From positions 248,001 through 312,000 of the forward strand of contig NZ_QRAI01000001.1 in NCBI RefSeq assembly GCF_014336955.1: a DNA stretch of 64,000 nucleotides. Reading direction: 5' to 3'. Below are positions 34,048 to 41,366 of the stretch, piece after piece. The notes under the pieces are model-generated. The model had not been told where the DNA came from. It did no database searches and saw only the letters and a list, made by a program, of their open reading frames with translations. Position numbers and translations under genes: made by a program. Each line of letters opens with the position of its first letter. The first letter of the stretch is position 1. This DNA is from Saccharophagus sp. K07 (lineage in GTDB: Bacteria > Pseudomonadota > Gammaproteobacteria > Pseudomonadales > Cellvibrionaceae).

Positions 34048-35055
34048 ATGAAAAAAAATCTCATCCAGTATCGCACTGACGACGGAGACATTGGCGTAGG
34101 CTTGGTTCACAGTAGTGAAAAAGTCGAAATTCTCAATTGGCGCGGCGGTATTTATGAGTTGGCAAAAGCCGCCATCAACAGCCGGCGCACATTGTCTGAT
34201 CTTGTCGAGGAAAATCGCTCGGGACAATATTTGGATTACGATCAGTTGGATCGTGATCAACGCTTATTGTCGCCGATCTCACATGTCGACCCCGCCCATA
34301 TTTTGGTGGCTGGCACTGGGTTGACGCATTTGGGTAGCGCGGATACGCGCGCGGCTATGCACGCAAAATTAAATGCGGATGAAGCCCAAATGACCGATTC
34401 CATGCGCATGTTTCGTATGGGCTTGGAAGGTGGAAAGCCCGCTGCTGGTCAAGTTGGTGTTCAGCCCGAATGGTTTTATAAAGGCGATGGCAGCATAATC
34501 GCAGCGCCGGGAGCTGATATTGAATCGCCGGAATTTGCTCTGGATTTCGGTGACGAAGTGGAAGTAGTGGGAATTTATCTCATTGGCGATGATGGCAAGC
34601 CCTATCGTTTGGGATTTGCTATGGGTAATGAATTTTCCGATCACAAAACGGAAAAAATTAATTACTTGTATTTGGCCCACAGTAAATTGCGCCCATGTTC
34701 CATCGGGCCGGAATTGGCTTTGGGTGAATTACCCAGTTCCATTGAAGGTATCTCCAAAATTATTCGCGATGGTGAGGTCGCCTGGCAAAAAGCATTTGTC
34801 AGTGGCGAAGACAATATGTCGCACACCATTGCCAATTTGGAGTATCACCACTTCAAATATCGGGCCTTTCTACGTCCAGGCGATATTCATATTCATTTCT
34901 TCGGTACCAGTACACTCAGTTTCGCTGATAACTTCGAGACACGCGCAGGCGATATTTTCGAAGTGCAAAGCGACTGGTTTGGTCGCCCCTTACGCAATAC
35001 CTATCGAATTGCCAAGTCCCGTAGTTTGGCGGAGTGCGAGGTGGTTGCGCTCTAA
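34048..35055 (+). CDS. Fumarylacetoacetate-hydrolase-family enzyme (AraD1/GguC-like), candidate 2-keto-3-deoxyarabinonate dehydratase
   Basis: This enzyme may convert 2-keto-3-deoxy-L-arabinonate to 2-oxoglutarate semialdehyde, step four. No member of the usual aldolase-like (DHDPS) dehydratase family is present in the window, and this is the only unplaced catabolic enzyme of the locus. The 335 residues have the FAH fold in the C-terminal two thirds: GDEVEVVG and GNEFSDH near the metal site, and the product-end motif DIHIHFFGTSTLSF. The family is known in proteobacterial arabinose clusters under the names AraD1 or GguC. It could also be a hydrolase of a diketo acid. It sits behind the regulator gene. 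Confidence 0.75.
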   Translation: MKKNLIQYRTDDGDIGVGLVHSSEKVEILNWRGGIYELAKAAINSRRTLSDLVEENRSGQYLDYDQLDRDQRLLSPISHVDPAHILVAGTGLTHLGSADTRAAMHAKLNADEAQMTDSMRMFRMGLEGGKPAAGQVGVQPEWFYKGDGSIIAAPGADIESPEFALDFGDEVEVVGIYLIGDDGKPYRLGFAMGNEFSDHKTEKINYLYLAHSKLRPCSIGPELALGELPSSIEGISKIIRDGEVAWQKAFVSGEDNMSHTIANLEYHHFKYRAFLRPGDIHIHFFGTSTLSFADNFETRAGDIFEVQSDWFGRPLRNTYRIAKSRSLAECEVVAL

Positions 35056-35112
35056 TTAGGGCGCGCCTCCCTTCGAAGTCAGCAAAAATCCCAGAATCAG
35101 CTATTTTTATAA

Positions 35113-35158
35113 GCGATCTCAACAATCAGTCGCCAAAAACATCGGAACTTTGAGATGG
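35113..35158. repeat. Inverted repeat of the CATCTCAAAA family (after FAH gene)
   Basis: Left arm GCGATCTCAACAATCAG (35113-35129), right arm CTTTGAGATGG (35148-35158), with the AATCAG core. It lies 58 bases after the FAH stop and about 90 bases before the GH51 start. Confidence 0.5.
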
Positions 35159-35246
35159 ATTATGGTGATTCACATTGCGCAAACCTGAAGTCCCTGGCAA
35201 GGCTATGCGAGCGCCAGGGGTCCCTACAATAAATCAAGAGGTGCTT

Positions 35247-36806
35247 ATGCTCGCCCCCGTTCTTAAATCCGTTGGATGTATCAGCTTGGCCTGTTCATTC
35301 ATTTTTTCCGCCGTGGCGCAAGCTGATGTATCAGTGAAAATCCACGACGATCGTCCAGGTGCGACGATCAATAAAAACATCTACGGACAGTTCGCCGAGC
35401 ATTTGGGGCGTGGAATTTACGAAGGGATTTGGGTAGGTCCGGATTCCAAAATTCCCAACACCCGCGGTTTTCGCAACGATGTGATCGCAGCCTTGAAAGA
35501 ATTGCGCGTTCCCTTGATTCGCTGGCCGGGCGGATGTTTTGCGGATGAATATCACTGGCGCAACGGCATAGGCCCGCGAGAAAAACGTGCCGTTACTGTG
35601 AACACCTCATGGGGTGGTGTCACCGACAACAATGCGTTCGGCACCCATGAATTTTTCGAATTGGCAGAAATGCTCGGCGCCGAAGTTTACATCAATGGCA
35701 ACCTGGGCACCGGCACACCGCAGGAAATGGCCGAGTGGCTGGAATATATGACCTCGCCCAGCGATTCCACTCTGGCCAACTTGCGCCGGCAAAATGGTCG
35801 GCAAGAGCCGTGGAAAGTGCATTATTTTGCGATTGGCAACGAGACCTGGGGTTGCGGCGGCAATATGACCCCGGAATATTACGCCAATCTTTATAAGCAC
35901 TACGCCACCTTCCTGAAAACACCGGAAGATAATCGACCAGAATTGATTGCCAGCGGCGGTTATGAGCATTTGACCGAGTGGACCGAGACTTTGATGAAAA
36001 ATGTTCAGCCAAACTGGAGTTTGCGCATGAATGGTATCGGCCACCATTATTACACCTTGCCGCTCAGCGATTGGGAGAAAAAAGGCCGCGCCATTCAATT
36101 CCCGGAAAAAGAATGGTTGATGACCTTCACGCGCACCTTAAAAATCGAGGATTACATCAAGGCCAATACCGAGATCATGGACAAATATGATCCGGAGAAA
36201 AAAGTCGGCTTTTATGTTGACGAATGGGGCACTTGGTACGACACAGAAGAAGGTGATAATCCCGGATTCCTGCACCAGCAAAACACCATTCGCGATGCGT
36301 TGGTTGCGGCGCTGAACCTCAATATTTTCCATAAATACGCCGACCGGGTTCGCATGACCAATATTGCGCAAATGGTCAACGTGCTGCAGGCGATGATTTT
36401 GACTGACGGCGAAAAAATGCTGTTAACGCCGACTTATCACGTATTCAAAATGTATATTCCGTTTCAGCAGGCGACATATTTGCCGTTGGATATCAAAGGC
36501 AATCGCGAATATAAATTGGGCGACCATTCTGCACCTCAGGTCAGTGCATCTGCGGCTAAAACAACGGATGGAAAAGTGGTGTTGGCTTTAACCAATATTC
36601 ACCCGACCTCCAAGATTGATATCACCCTCGATGGCAACTGGAAGCGCGCTGATGGTCAGATTCTCACTGCGAAAAATATGGATTCACACAACACATTCGA
36701 TAAAAAGAATGAAGTTGCACCTAAAGCATTTTCCGCACAGAAAAAAGGCAAGCAGTTCACTGTAACTGTTCCCGCCAAATCTGTAGTGGTCGTCGAATTG
36801 AAGTAA
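35247..36806 (+). CDS. abf51A: GH51 alpha-L-arabinofuranosidase
   Basis: Releases L-arabinose from arabinan or arabinoxylan. From the ATG at 35247 it has 519 residues: a cleavable signal (ending AVAQA), the GH51 barrel and a C-terminal beta-sandwich. Acid/base E199 lies in AIGNETWG and nucleophile E326 in YVDEWGTWYD. Length, signal and motifs are those of the Abf51A group of Cellvibrio, so I use that symbol. The frame is open back to 35175, but the longer start lacks the signal peptide at its tip; 35247 has AGAGG before it. It is shorter than and not closely similar to the Tat-exported GH51 at 10141. A terminator follows. Confidence 0.88.
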   Translation: MLAPVLKSVGCISLACSFIFSAVAQADVSVKIHDDRPGATINKNIYGQFAEHLGRGIYEGIWVGPDSKIPNTRGFRNDVIAALKELRVPLIRWPGGCFADEYHWRNGIGPREKRAVTVNTSWGGVTDNNAFGTHEFFELAEMLGAEVYINGNLGTGTPQEMAEWLEYMTSPSDSTLANLRRQNGRQEPWKVHYFAIGNETWGCGGNMTPEYYANLYKHYATFLKTPEDNRPELIASGGYEHLTEWTETLMKNVQPNWSLRMNGIGHHYYTLPLSDWEKKGRAIQFPEKEWLMTFTRTLKIEDYIKANTEIMDKYDPEKKVGFYVDEWGTWYDTEEGDNPGFLHQQNTIRDALVAALNLNIFHKYADRVRMTNIAQMVNVLQAMILTDGEKMLLTPTYHVFKMYIPFQQATYLPLDIKGNREYKLGDHSAPQVSASAAKTTDGKVVLALTNIHPTSKIDITLDGNWKRADGQILTAKNMDSHNTFDKKNEVAPKAFSAQKKGKQFTVTVPAKSVVVVELK

Positions 36807-36830
36807 AGCGAGGCCCTGCTTTTATTTGAG

Positions 36831-36855
36831 CGACCAAAGGGAGTTGGTCGTTTTT
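36831..36855 (+). terminator. Intrinsic terminator after GH51
   Basis: CGACCAA (36831-36837) and TTGGTCG (36844-36850) form a perfect 7-base stem with a 6-base loop, then TTTTT. It starts 24 bases after the stop. Confidence 0.75.
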
Positions 36856-36967
36856 GCCCAGTTTTTATTGCCCCCCATTCTTGGGAGTGAGGCTGTTCAC
36901 ATTGTGCGTGTGAGTCTCCTCCGTTCCCTAAAAACTAGCCTTCCCGTATAAGTAGAATCACTATATC

Positions 36968-36977
36968 ATCATATGAA
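36968..36977. promoter_or_regulatory. ATCATATGAT-like palindrome (site 4, one mismatch)
   Basis: ATCATATGAA, one base off, with the same flanking text (TCATCATATGAAAT) as site 5 at 41235. It is 361 bases before the esterase start. Confidence 0.45.
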
Positions 36978-37032
36978 ATGATGGTCTTTGAGTGCTTCAT
37001 GCCGATCTCAAAATCCCATTTTTAATCGGAAC

Positions 37033-37079
37033 CCATCTCAAAATCAGCCGAGCTACCAAGCGCAGCATTTTTGAGATGG
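37033..37079. repeat. Inverted repeat of the CATCTCAAAA family (best copy)
   Basis: CCATCTCAAAA (37033-37043) and TTTTGAGATGG (37069-37079) are perfect 11-base inverted arms around a 25-base loop. A second left arm (GATCTCAAAA) lies at 37004. The AATCAGCC core is shared with the copy at 20621. Confidence 0.65.
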
Positions 37080-37338
37080 CTTTTGGTTTGTGCTAGCTGC
37101 ACCTGCGCAAATTTTGAAGTGAAAGGGTTTTTAGCGGAACTGGATTGTCCGTGTCACCGAGTCCTATTGGTGCGTTGCACCTTTTGAGGGTTATTGCCGT
37201 TCGGGATTGTCACCAGCGTACGGTTGTTGTTAACCCTCGATTTTTTTCAGGCACCGGTAGAACCGCGTTTCATTCTGCTTTTGGCGCGTTCCCGTTGCCG
37301 GTCATCAAAACGATTACTGCAATCAGGGGATAACGATA

Positions 37339-38370
37339 ATGAACGACAAAATTCAAAAAGTCAGGTGGTGTGGTGGTTTAATACTATTGGCATCCTTGGT
37401 CATTACCGGATGTGGTGGGTCAGGAGGCGACTCCTCATCGTCGTCATCAAGTTCTTCCTCCAGTTCGTCAAGCTCAAATGCTTCTTCATCGGGTGTTGCA
37501 TCTAGCTCGAGTTCGAGCTCTTCGAGTTCAAGTTCTTCAAGCTCCAGTTCTTCGTCGAGTGGTGTGGCGCAGTGTCAGAATCCACTCCCGGCACCCAATC
37601 GTGTCTCCTGGTCAAATCGCGGCTCGCCACTGAGTGGGTCTTATCGCGATGTGGTGGTGGAGCAGCATCAAACCTTGTCTCGCCATACCGTATATCGCCC
37701 CGCTTCATTTACCGCTGAAAAACTGCCGATCGTTTCATGGGGTAATGGTGGCTGTGGTGCAAATGGTTTGAGTTCTGCGGAGTTTTTGGCGGAAATCGCT
37801 TCGCACGGTTATTTGGTGATCGCGAACGGTGCTCCTAATGGCGGCGGCAACGATCCGGATAATGGATCGACGCACATAGCTGCAATCGATTGGGCAACTG
37901 AGCAAAACGACAATCCTTGTAGTTCGCTCTATAACCGTATAAATGAAGAAAAAGTAGCAGTGATGGGATATTCCTGCGGTGGTTTGATGGCCTTGAACGC
38001 CGCTGGTGACGCTCGTTTGTCTACCGTAGTGGCGATGAATAGCGGTTTATTGAATCCCAGCCAGAATGTGTATGCCCGCATGCACACTCCGGTTGCCTAT
38101 TTTAATGGTGGCCCGTCCGATATCGCTTATTCAAACGGTCAGCGGGATTATCAATCGATTAATCATGTGCCGGTTTACCATGCGAATTTGCCGGTTGGTC
38201 ACGGTGGTACTTACGACCAGGATAACGGCGGTGAATTTGCGCGGGTCGGTGTTGCGTGGCTCAACTGGCACTTAAAGGATAATCAAGGCGCTAATGGTCG
38301 CGGTATGTTCCTTGGTAATTCCTGCGGAATCTGCAATTCAAATTGGACTATTGAGCATAAAAACTTTTAA
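37339..38370 (+). CDS. Lipoprotein serine esterase (alpha/beta hydrolase), paralogue of the malectin-esterase
   Basis: Probably a xylan-side-group esterase at the cell surface. The 343 residues: lipoprotein signal (LVITGCGG), poly-serine linker (about 31-75) and the alpha/beta-hydrolase domain (about 80-343). The nucleophile is S212 in GYSCGG; likely partners are Asp in GGPSDIAY and His in PVGHGGTY. Over its full catalytic domain it closely resembles the C-terminal part of the gene at 8367-9887, including paired cysteines near the end (NSCGIC) and GNGGC. It lacks the malectin module. The family resembles dienelactone-hydrolase-like and polyester-hydrolase-like enzymes. I do not recognise a CAZy esterase family. 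Confidence 0.83.
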   Translation: MNDKIQKVRWCGGLILLASLVITGCGGSGGDSSSSSSSSSSSSSSSNASSSGVASSSSSSSSSSSSSSSSSSSSGVAQCQNPLPAPNRVSWSNRGSPLSGSYRDVVVEQHQTLSRHTVYRPASFTAEKLPIVSWGNGGCGANGLSSAEFLAEIASHGYLVIANGAPNGGGNDPDNGSTHIAAIDWATEQNDNPCSSLYNRINEEKVAVMGYSCGGLMALNAAGDARLSTVVAMNSGLLNPSQNVYARMHTPVAYFNGGPSDIAYSNGQRDYQSINHVPVYHANLPVGHGGTYDQDNGGEFARVGVAWLNWHLKDNQGANGRGMFLGNSCGICNSNWTIEHKNF

Positions 38371-38420
38371 TAAAAATAAGTCAAAATAGTCTACATTTAA
38401 TCAATATTGCTTGTGCGCGC

Positions 38421-38449
38421 TGCCCGCGGATCCCCAAGATCCGTGGGCA
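38421..38449 (+). terminator. Hairpin after the esterase gene
   Basis: TGCCCGCGGATC (38421-38432) and GATCCGTGGGCA (38438-38449) pair over 12 bases with one G-T pair and a 5-base loop. ATTTAATTT follows. It lies 51 bases after the stop. Confidence 0.65.
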
Positions 38450-38492
38450 ATTTAATTTCATAACGATAATTTTCATCAGGGTGAAATTCTTC

Positions 38493-41150
38493 ATGATCTC
38501 CGGCATTCCCGCGTTTCGCAGTATTCGTCGAAATGTTCTAAAGAGTGTGTTGTTTTCTCTATGTCTTGTGCCTTTGCTGCCCCAGGCGGATGCTCCGCTG
38601 AAGCGGCGGTATCAGGATACATCGCTGAGTTTTGAAGAGCGCGCCAGAAATCTGGTTGCGCATATGACATTGGATGAAAAAATTCCGCAATTAATCAATG
38701 ACGCACCAGCGATTCCGCGCTTGGGTGTGCGGGAATTTAACTGGTGGAATGAAGGATTACACGGCGTCGCCGCGTTGGGCGATGCGACTGTATTTCCGCA
38801 AGCCATAGGTATGGCAGCAACCTGGGATGACGCATTGATGTTCCGCATTGCCGATGTCATCAGCACAGAATTTCGCGCTCTGCACTACGCCAAACAACAC
38901 CGTTTTGGCGGTTCGGATTGGTTCGCCGGGCTGACCGTATGGTCGCCCAACGTCAATATTTTTCGCGACCCTCGCTGGGGCAGAGGTCAGGAAACCTACG
39001 GTGAAGATCCCTATTTAACGGCGCGTTTAGGTGTGGCGTTTGTAAAAGGTCTGCAGGGCGACGATCCGCGTTACTTAAAAACTGTGGCCACGCCGAAACA
39101 TTACGCGGTGCATAGTGGCCCGGAAGCCAGCCGCCATCGCGACGATATTCATCCGCACCCGAAAGATGTGGAAGAAACCTATTTGCCCGCATTCCGCGCA
39201 ACGGTTATTGAAGGCGGTGCGCGCTCTGTGATGTGCGCCTATAACGCGGTCAACGGTGTGCCTGCCTGTGCCAGCAAGGATTTGCTGCAAAAAACACTGC
39301 GGGAAAAATGGGGCTTTGATGGTTATGTGGTATCGGACTGTGGTGCGGTTTACGATATTTACGAAGAAAAAAACCACGCTTACACCAAAACACCGGAAGA
39401 GGGCATTAAAGTCGCCTTTGAAGCCGGTATGGATTTGATTTGCGGTGATGCATCGGAGGCCGACAATATTCGCAAAGCGGTACAAAAAAATTTGATCACG
39501 GAAAAACAAATCGACGAAGCTTTGGTGCGCTTGTTTACCGAGAGAATGCGTCTCGGGCAGTTTGATCCTCGTCCACAGGTATTTCCTCATATTACGCCCG
39601 CCGCAAATGACACCGACGAGCATCGCGCTTTTGCACGCACGGTGGCAGAAAAAGCTTTGGTGTTACTGAAAAACAAAGACGGATTTTTGCCATTTAAATC
39701 CAATATCCGCACGCTCGCCGTTGTGGGTCCCAATGCGGATACGCTGGATTCATTGGTCGGTAATTACAACGGCAATCCATCGCAACCAGTCACGGTTTTA
39801 AAAGGCATTCAAGCGCGTTTTGGTGAAGCGAATGTGCGTTATGTGCAGGGTTCTGGCTTGTTGGATCCGGTGCAAACCCCAATCCCCGATGATGCCTTGT
39901 GTGTAGATGCAAAATGCCGCACCCGCGGATTGCAGGCCGAGTTTTATGCGGATAACAAGCTCAAGGGTAAACCTCTGAGCAAACGCGTAGAACCTAATGC
40001 GACCGTCTCTTGGATCAATGAAGTGCGCAGTGGCGCAGCGCGCTGGACGGGTTATTTGACCGCTCCTGAAACCGGCACTTATACCCTGCGTTATGTGGCG
40101 GATGGCGGTTATCGCATTTGGGTGGACGGCAAATTGATTCTCGATGCCTGGAACGTCGACTGGCGTCCGACCATTGCCAGCGGTGCTGTGGAACTGACGG
40201 CAGGTAAACGTTATGCCCTGAAAGTCGAAGCCTTCCAGCGCGGCGAAAAAGGGGATGAAAAATTGGTGTGGAGCCTGCCTTCCAATCCGGGCGCGCAGGC
40301 AGCAGTCGAGGCAGCCAAACAAGTGGATGCTGTGGTGTTTGTCGGCGGCTTGACCGCCCAGGTCGAAGGTGAAGAAATTCCGGTGCCGGTGCCGGGTTTC
40401 AGCGGAGGTGACAGGACCGATCTGGCATTGCCGAAAGTACAGCGCGATCTTTTGACACAGCTCTATGCCACGGGCAAACCGGTAGTATTGGTGTTGATCA
40501 ACGGCAGCGCTCTGGCCGTCAACGAAGATGATGCAGCCGCAGCAGCGATTGTGGAGGCCTGGTATCCAGGCGGGCAGGGTGGGGAAGCGGTTGCTGGCCT
40601 GCTGGCTGGTGATTTCAGCCCCGCCGGACGCTTGCCTGTGACCTTCTACCGCTCGGTGGAGCAGCTGCCGCCATTTAGCGATTACTCCATGGCGAATCGC
40701 ACCTACCGTTACCACGCGGGCGAAGTGTTGTATCCGTTTGGACATGGTCTGTCCTACACCCAGTTCAGCTATGACAAGGTCAAAGTGTCGCCCGAACAAT
40801 GGGGCGCGAAGGGCACGGTTACTGTATCTGTGGACGTTAGCAATACCGGTGGTATGGATTCAGACGAGGTGGTCCAGCTGTATGCGACCCATAACGACGT
40901 TGCAGGATCGCCGATCCGAACCCTGGTGGGCTTCAAACGCGTCCATATTCCCAAAGGCAAAACCGAGCGCGTGACTTTCCAACTGGATCAACAACTTTTG
41001 AGCACAGTCGATCAAGCCGGCGCTCGCGCTGTGGTACCCGGCAAGGTGACTTTATGGGTGGGCGGCGGTCAACCGGGGCAGAGAGCAGGCTTGCCTCCAG
41101 TGGCTGGCAAGGAAGCGCATTTGCAGATCAAAACAGGAAAACGCCTATAA
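38493..41150 (+). CDS. Secreted GH3 beta-xylosidase-type enzyme with PA14 insert
   Basis: Likely cleaves xylose from the non-reducing end of xylo-oligosaccharides. From the ATG at 38493 the protein has 885 residues: signal peptide, GH3 N-terminal barrel (nucleophile D282 in VVSDCGAV), C-terminal alpha/beta sandwich with a PA14 insert (about 476-596) and a fibronectin-like terminal domain. The NEGLHGVA and RDPRWGRGQETYGEDP motifs place it with GH3 beta-xylosidases rather than beta-glucosidases. A GTG at 38481 is open but has no ribosome site; the ATG at 38493 has AGGGTGA eight bases before it. An inverted repeat starts five bases after its stop. Confidence 0.87.
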   Translation: MISGIPAFRSIRRNVLKSVLFSLCLVPLLPQADAPLKRRYQDTSLSFEERARNLVAHMTLDEKIPQLINDAPAIPRLGVREFNWWNEGLHGVAALGDATVFPQAIGMAATWDDALMFRIADVISTEFRALHYAKQHRFGGSDWFAGLTVWSPNVNIFRDPRWGRGQETYGEDPYLTARLGVAFVKGLQGDDPRYLKTVATPKHYAVHSGPEASRHRDDIHPHPKDVEETYLPAFRATVIEGGARSVMCAYNAVNGVPACASKDLLQKTLREKWGFDGYVVSDCGAVYDIYEEKNHAYTKTPEEGIKVAFEAGMDLICGDASEADNIRKAVQKNLITEKQIDEALVRLFTERMRLGQFDPRPQVFPHITPAANDTDEHRAFARTVAEKALVLLKNKDGFLPFKSNIRTLAVVGPNADTLDSLVGNYNGNPSQPVTVLKGIQARFGEANVRYVQGSGLLDPVQTPIPDDALCVDAKCRTRGLQAEFYADNKLKGKPLSKRVEPNATVSWINEVRSGAARWTGYLTAPETGTYTLRYVADGGYRIWVDGKLILDAWNVDWRPTIASGAVELTAGKRYALKVEAFQRGEKGDEKLVWSLPSNPGAQAAVEAAKQVDAVVFVGGLTAQVEGEEIPVPVPGFSGGDRTDLALPKVQRDLLTQLYATGKPVVLVLINGSALAVNEDDAAAAAIVEAWYPGGQGGEAVAGLLAGDFSPAGRLPVTFYRSVEQLPPFSDYSMANRTYRYHAGEVLYPFGHGLSYTQFSYDKVKVSPEQWGAKGTVTVSVDVSNTGGMDSDEVVQLYATHNDVAGSPIRTLVGFKRVHIPKGKTERVTFQLDQQLLSTVDQAGARAVVPGKVTLWVGGGQPGQRAGLPPVAGKEAHLQIKTGKRL

Positions 41151-41154
41151 AAAA

Positions 41155-41190
41155 CAGTCTCAAAAGATGTGATGGCGGATTTTGAGATGG
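41155..41190. repeat. Inverted repeat of the CATCTCAAAA family (after GH3)
   Basis: CAGTCTCAAAA (41155-41165) and TTTTGAGATGG (41180-41190) pair at 9 of 11 positions. It begins five bases after the GH3 stop, so it may act as that gene's transcript end. Confidence 0.55.
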
Positions 41191-41234
41191 CCAAGGGACC
41201 TGATTTGATACGCCATTCTCATAGAACTCAATTC

Positions 41235-41244
41235 ATCATATGAA
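41235..41244. promoter_or_regulatory. ATCATATGAT-like palindrome (site 5, one mismatch)
   Basis: ATCATATGAA within TCATCATATGAAAT, the same extended text as site 4. It lies 123 bases before the GH62 start. Confidence 0.5.
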
Positions 41245-41366
41245 ATAATGGAAGCGGTGAAGGTCCATCCTCGCCGCTGATCCATTTCCAAGCGGTTTCG
41301 GCGATTGTGATGGGCCAACGATAAAGCAATAACAATCAATTGTCCGATACTCGGCTTGGAAGGGAT

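Larger units (their letters stand above)
36807..37338. other. Intergenic region before the second esterase gene
   Basis: A 532-base gap with a terminator (36831), an ATCATATGAT-like site (36968) and the best inverted repeat of its family (37033-37079). Nothing coding was found; short open frames at 37145-37333 lack any recognisable sequence. Confidence 0.5.

Noticed and set aside
39798-40799. Minus-strand open frame (333 codons) inside the GH3 gene
   Set aside because: GH3 and PA14 motifs are certain on the plus strand; the reverse frame has no recognisable content.
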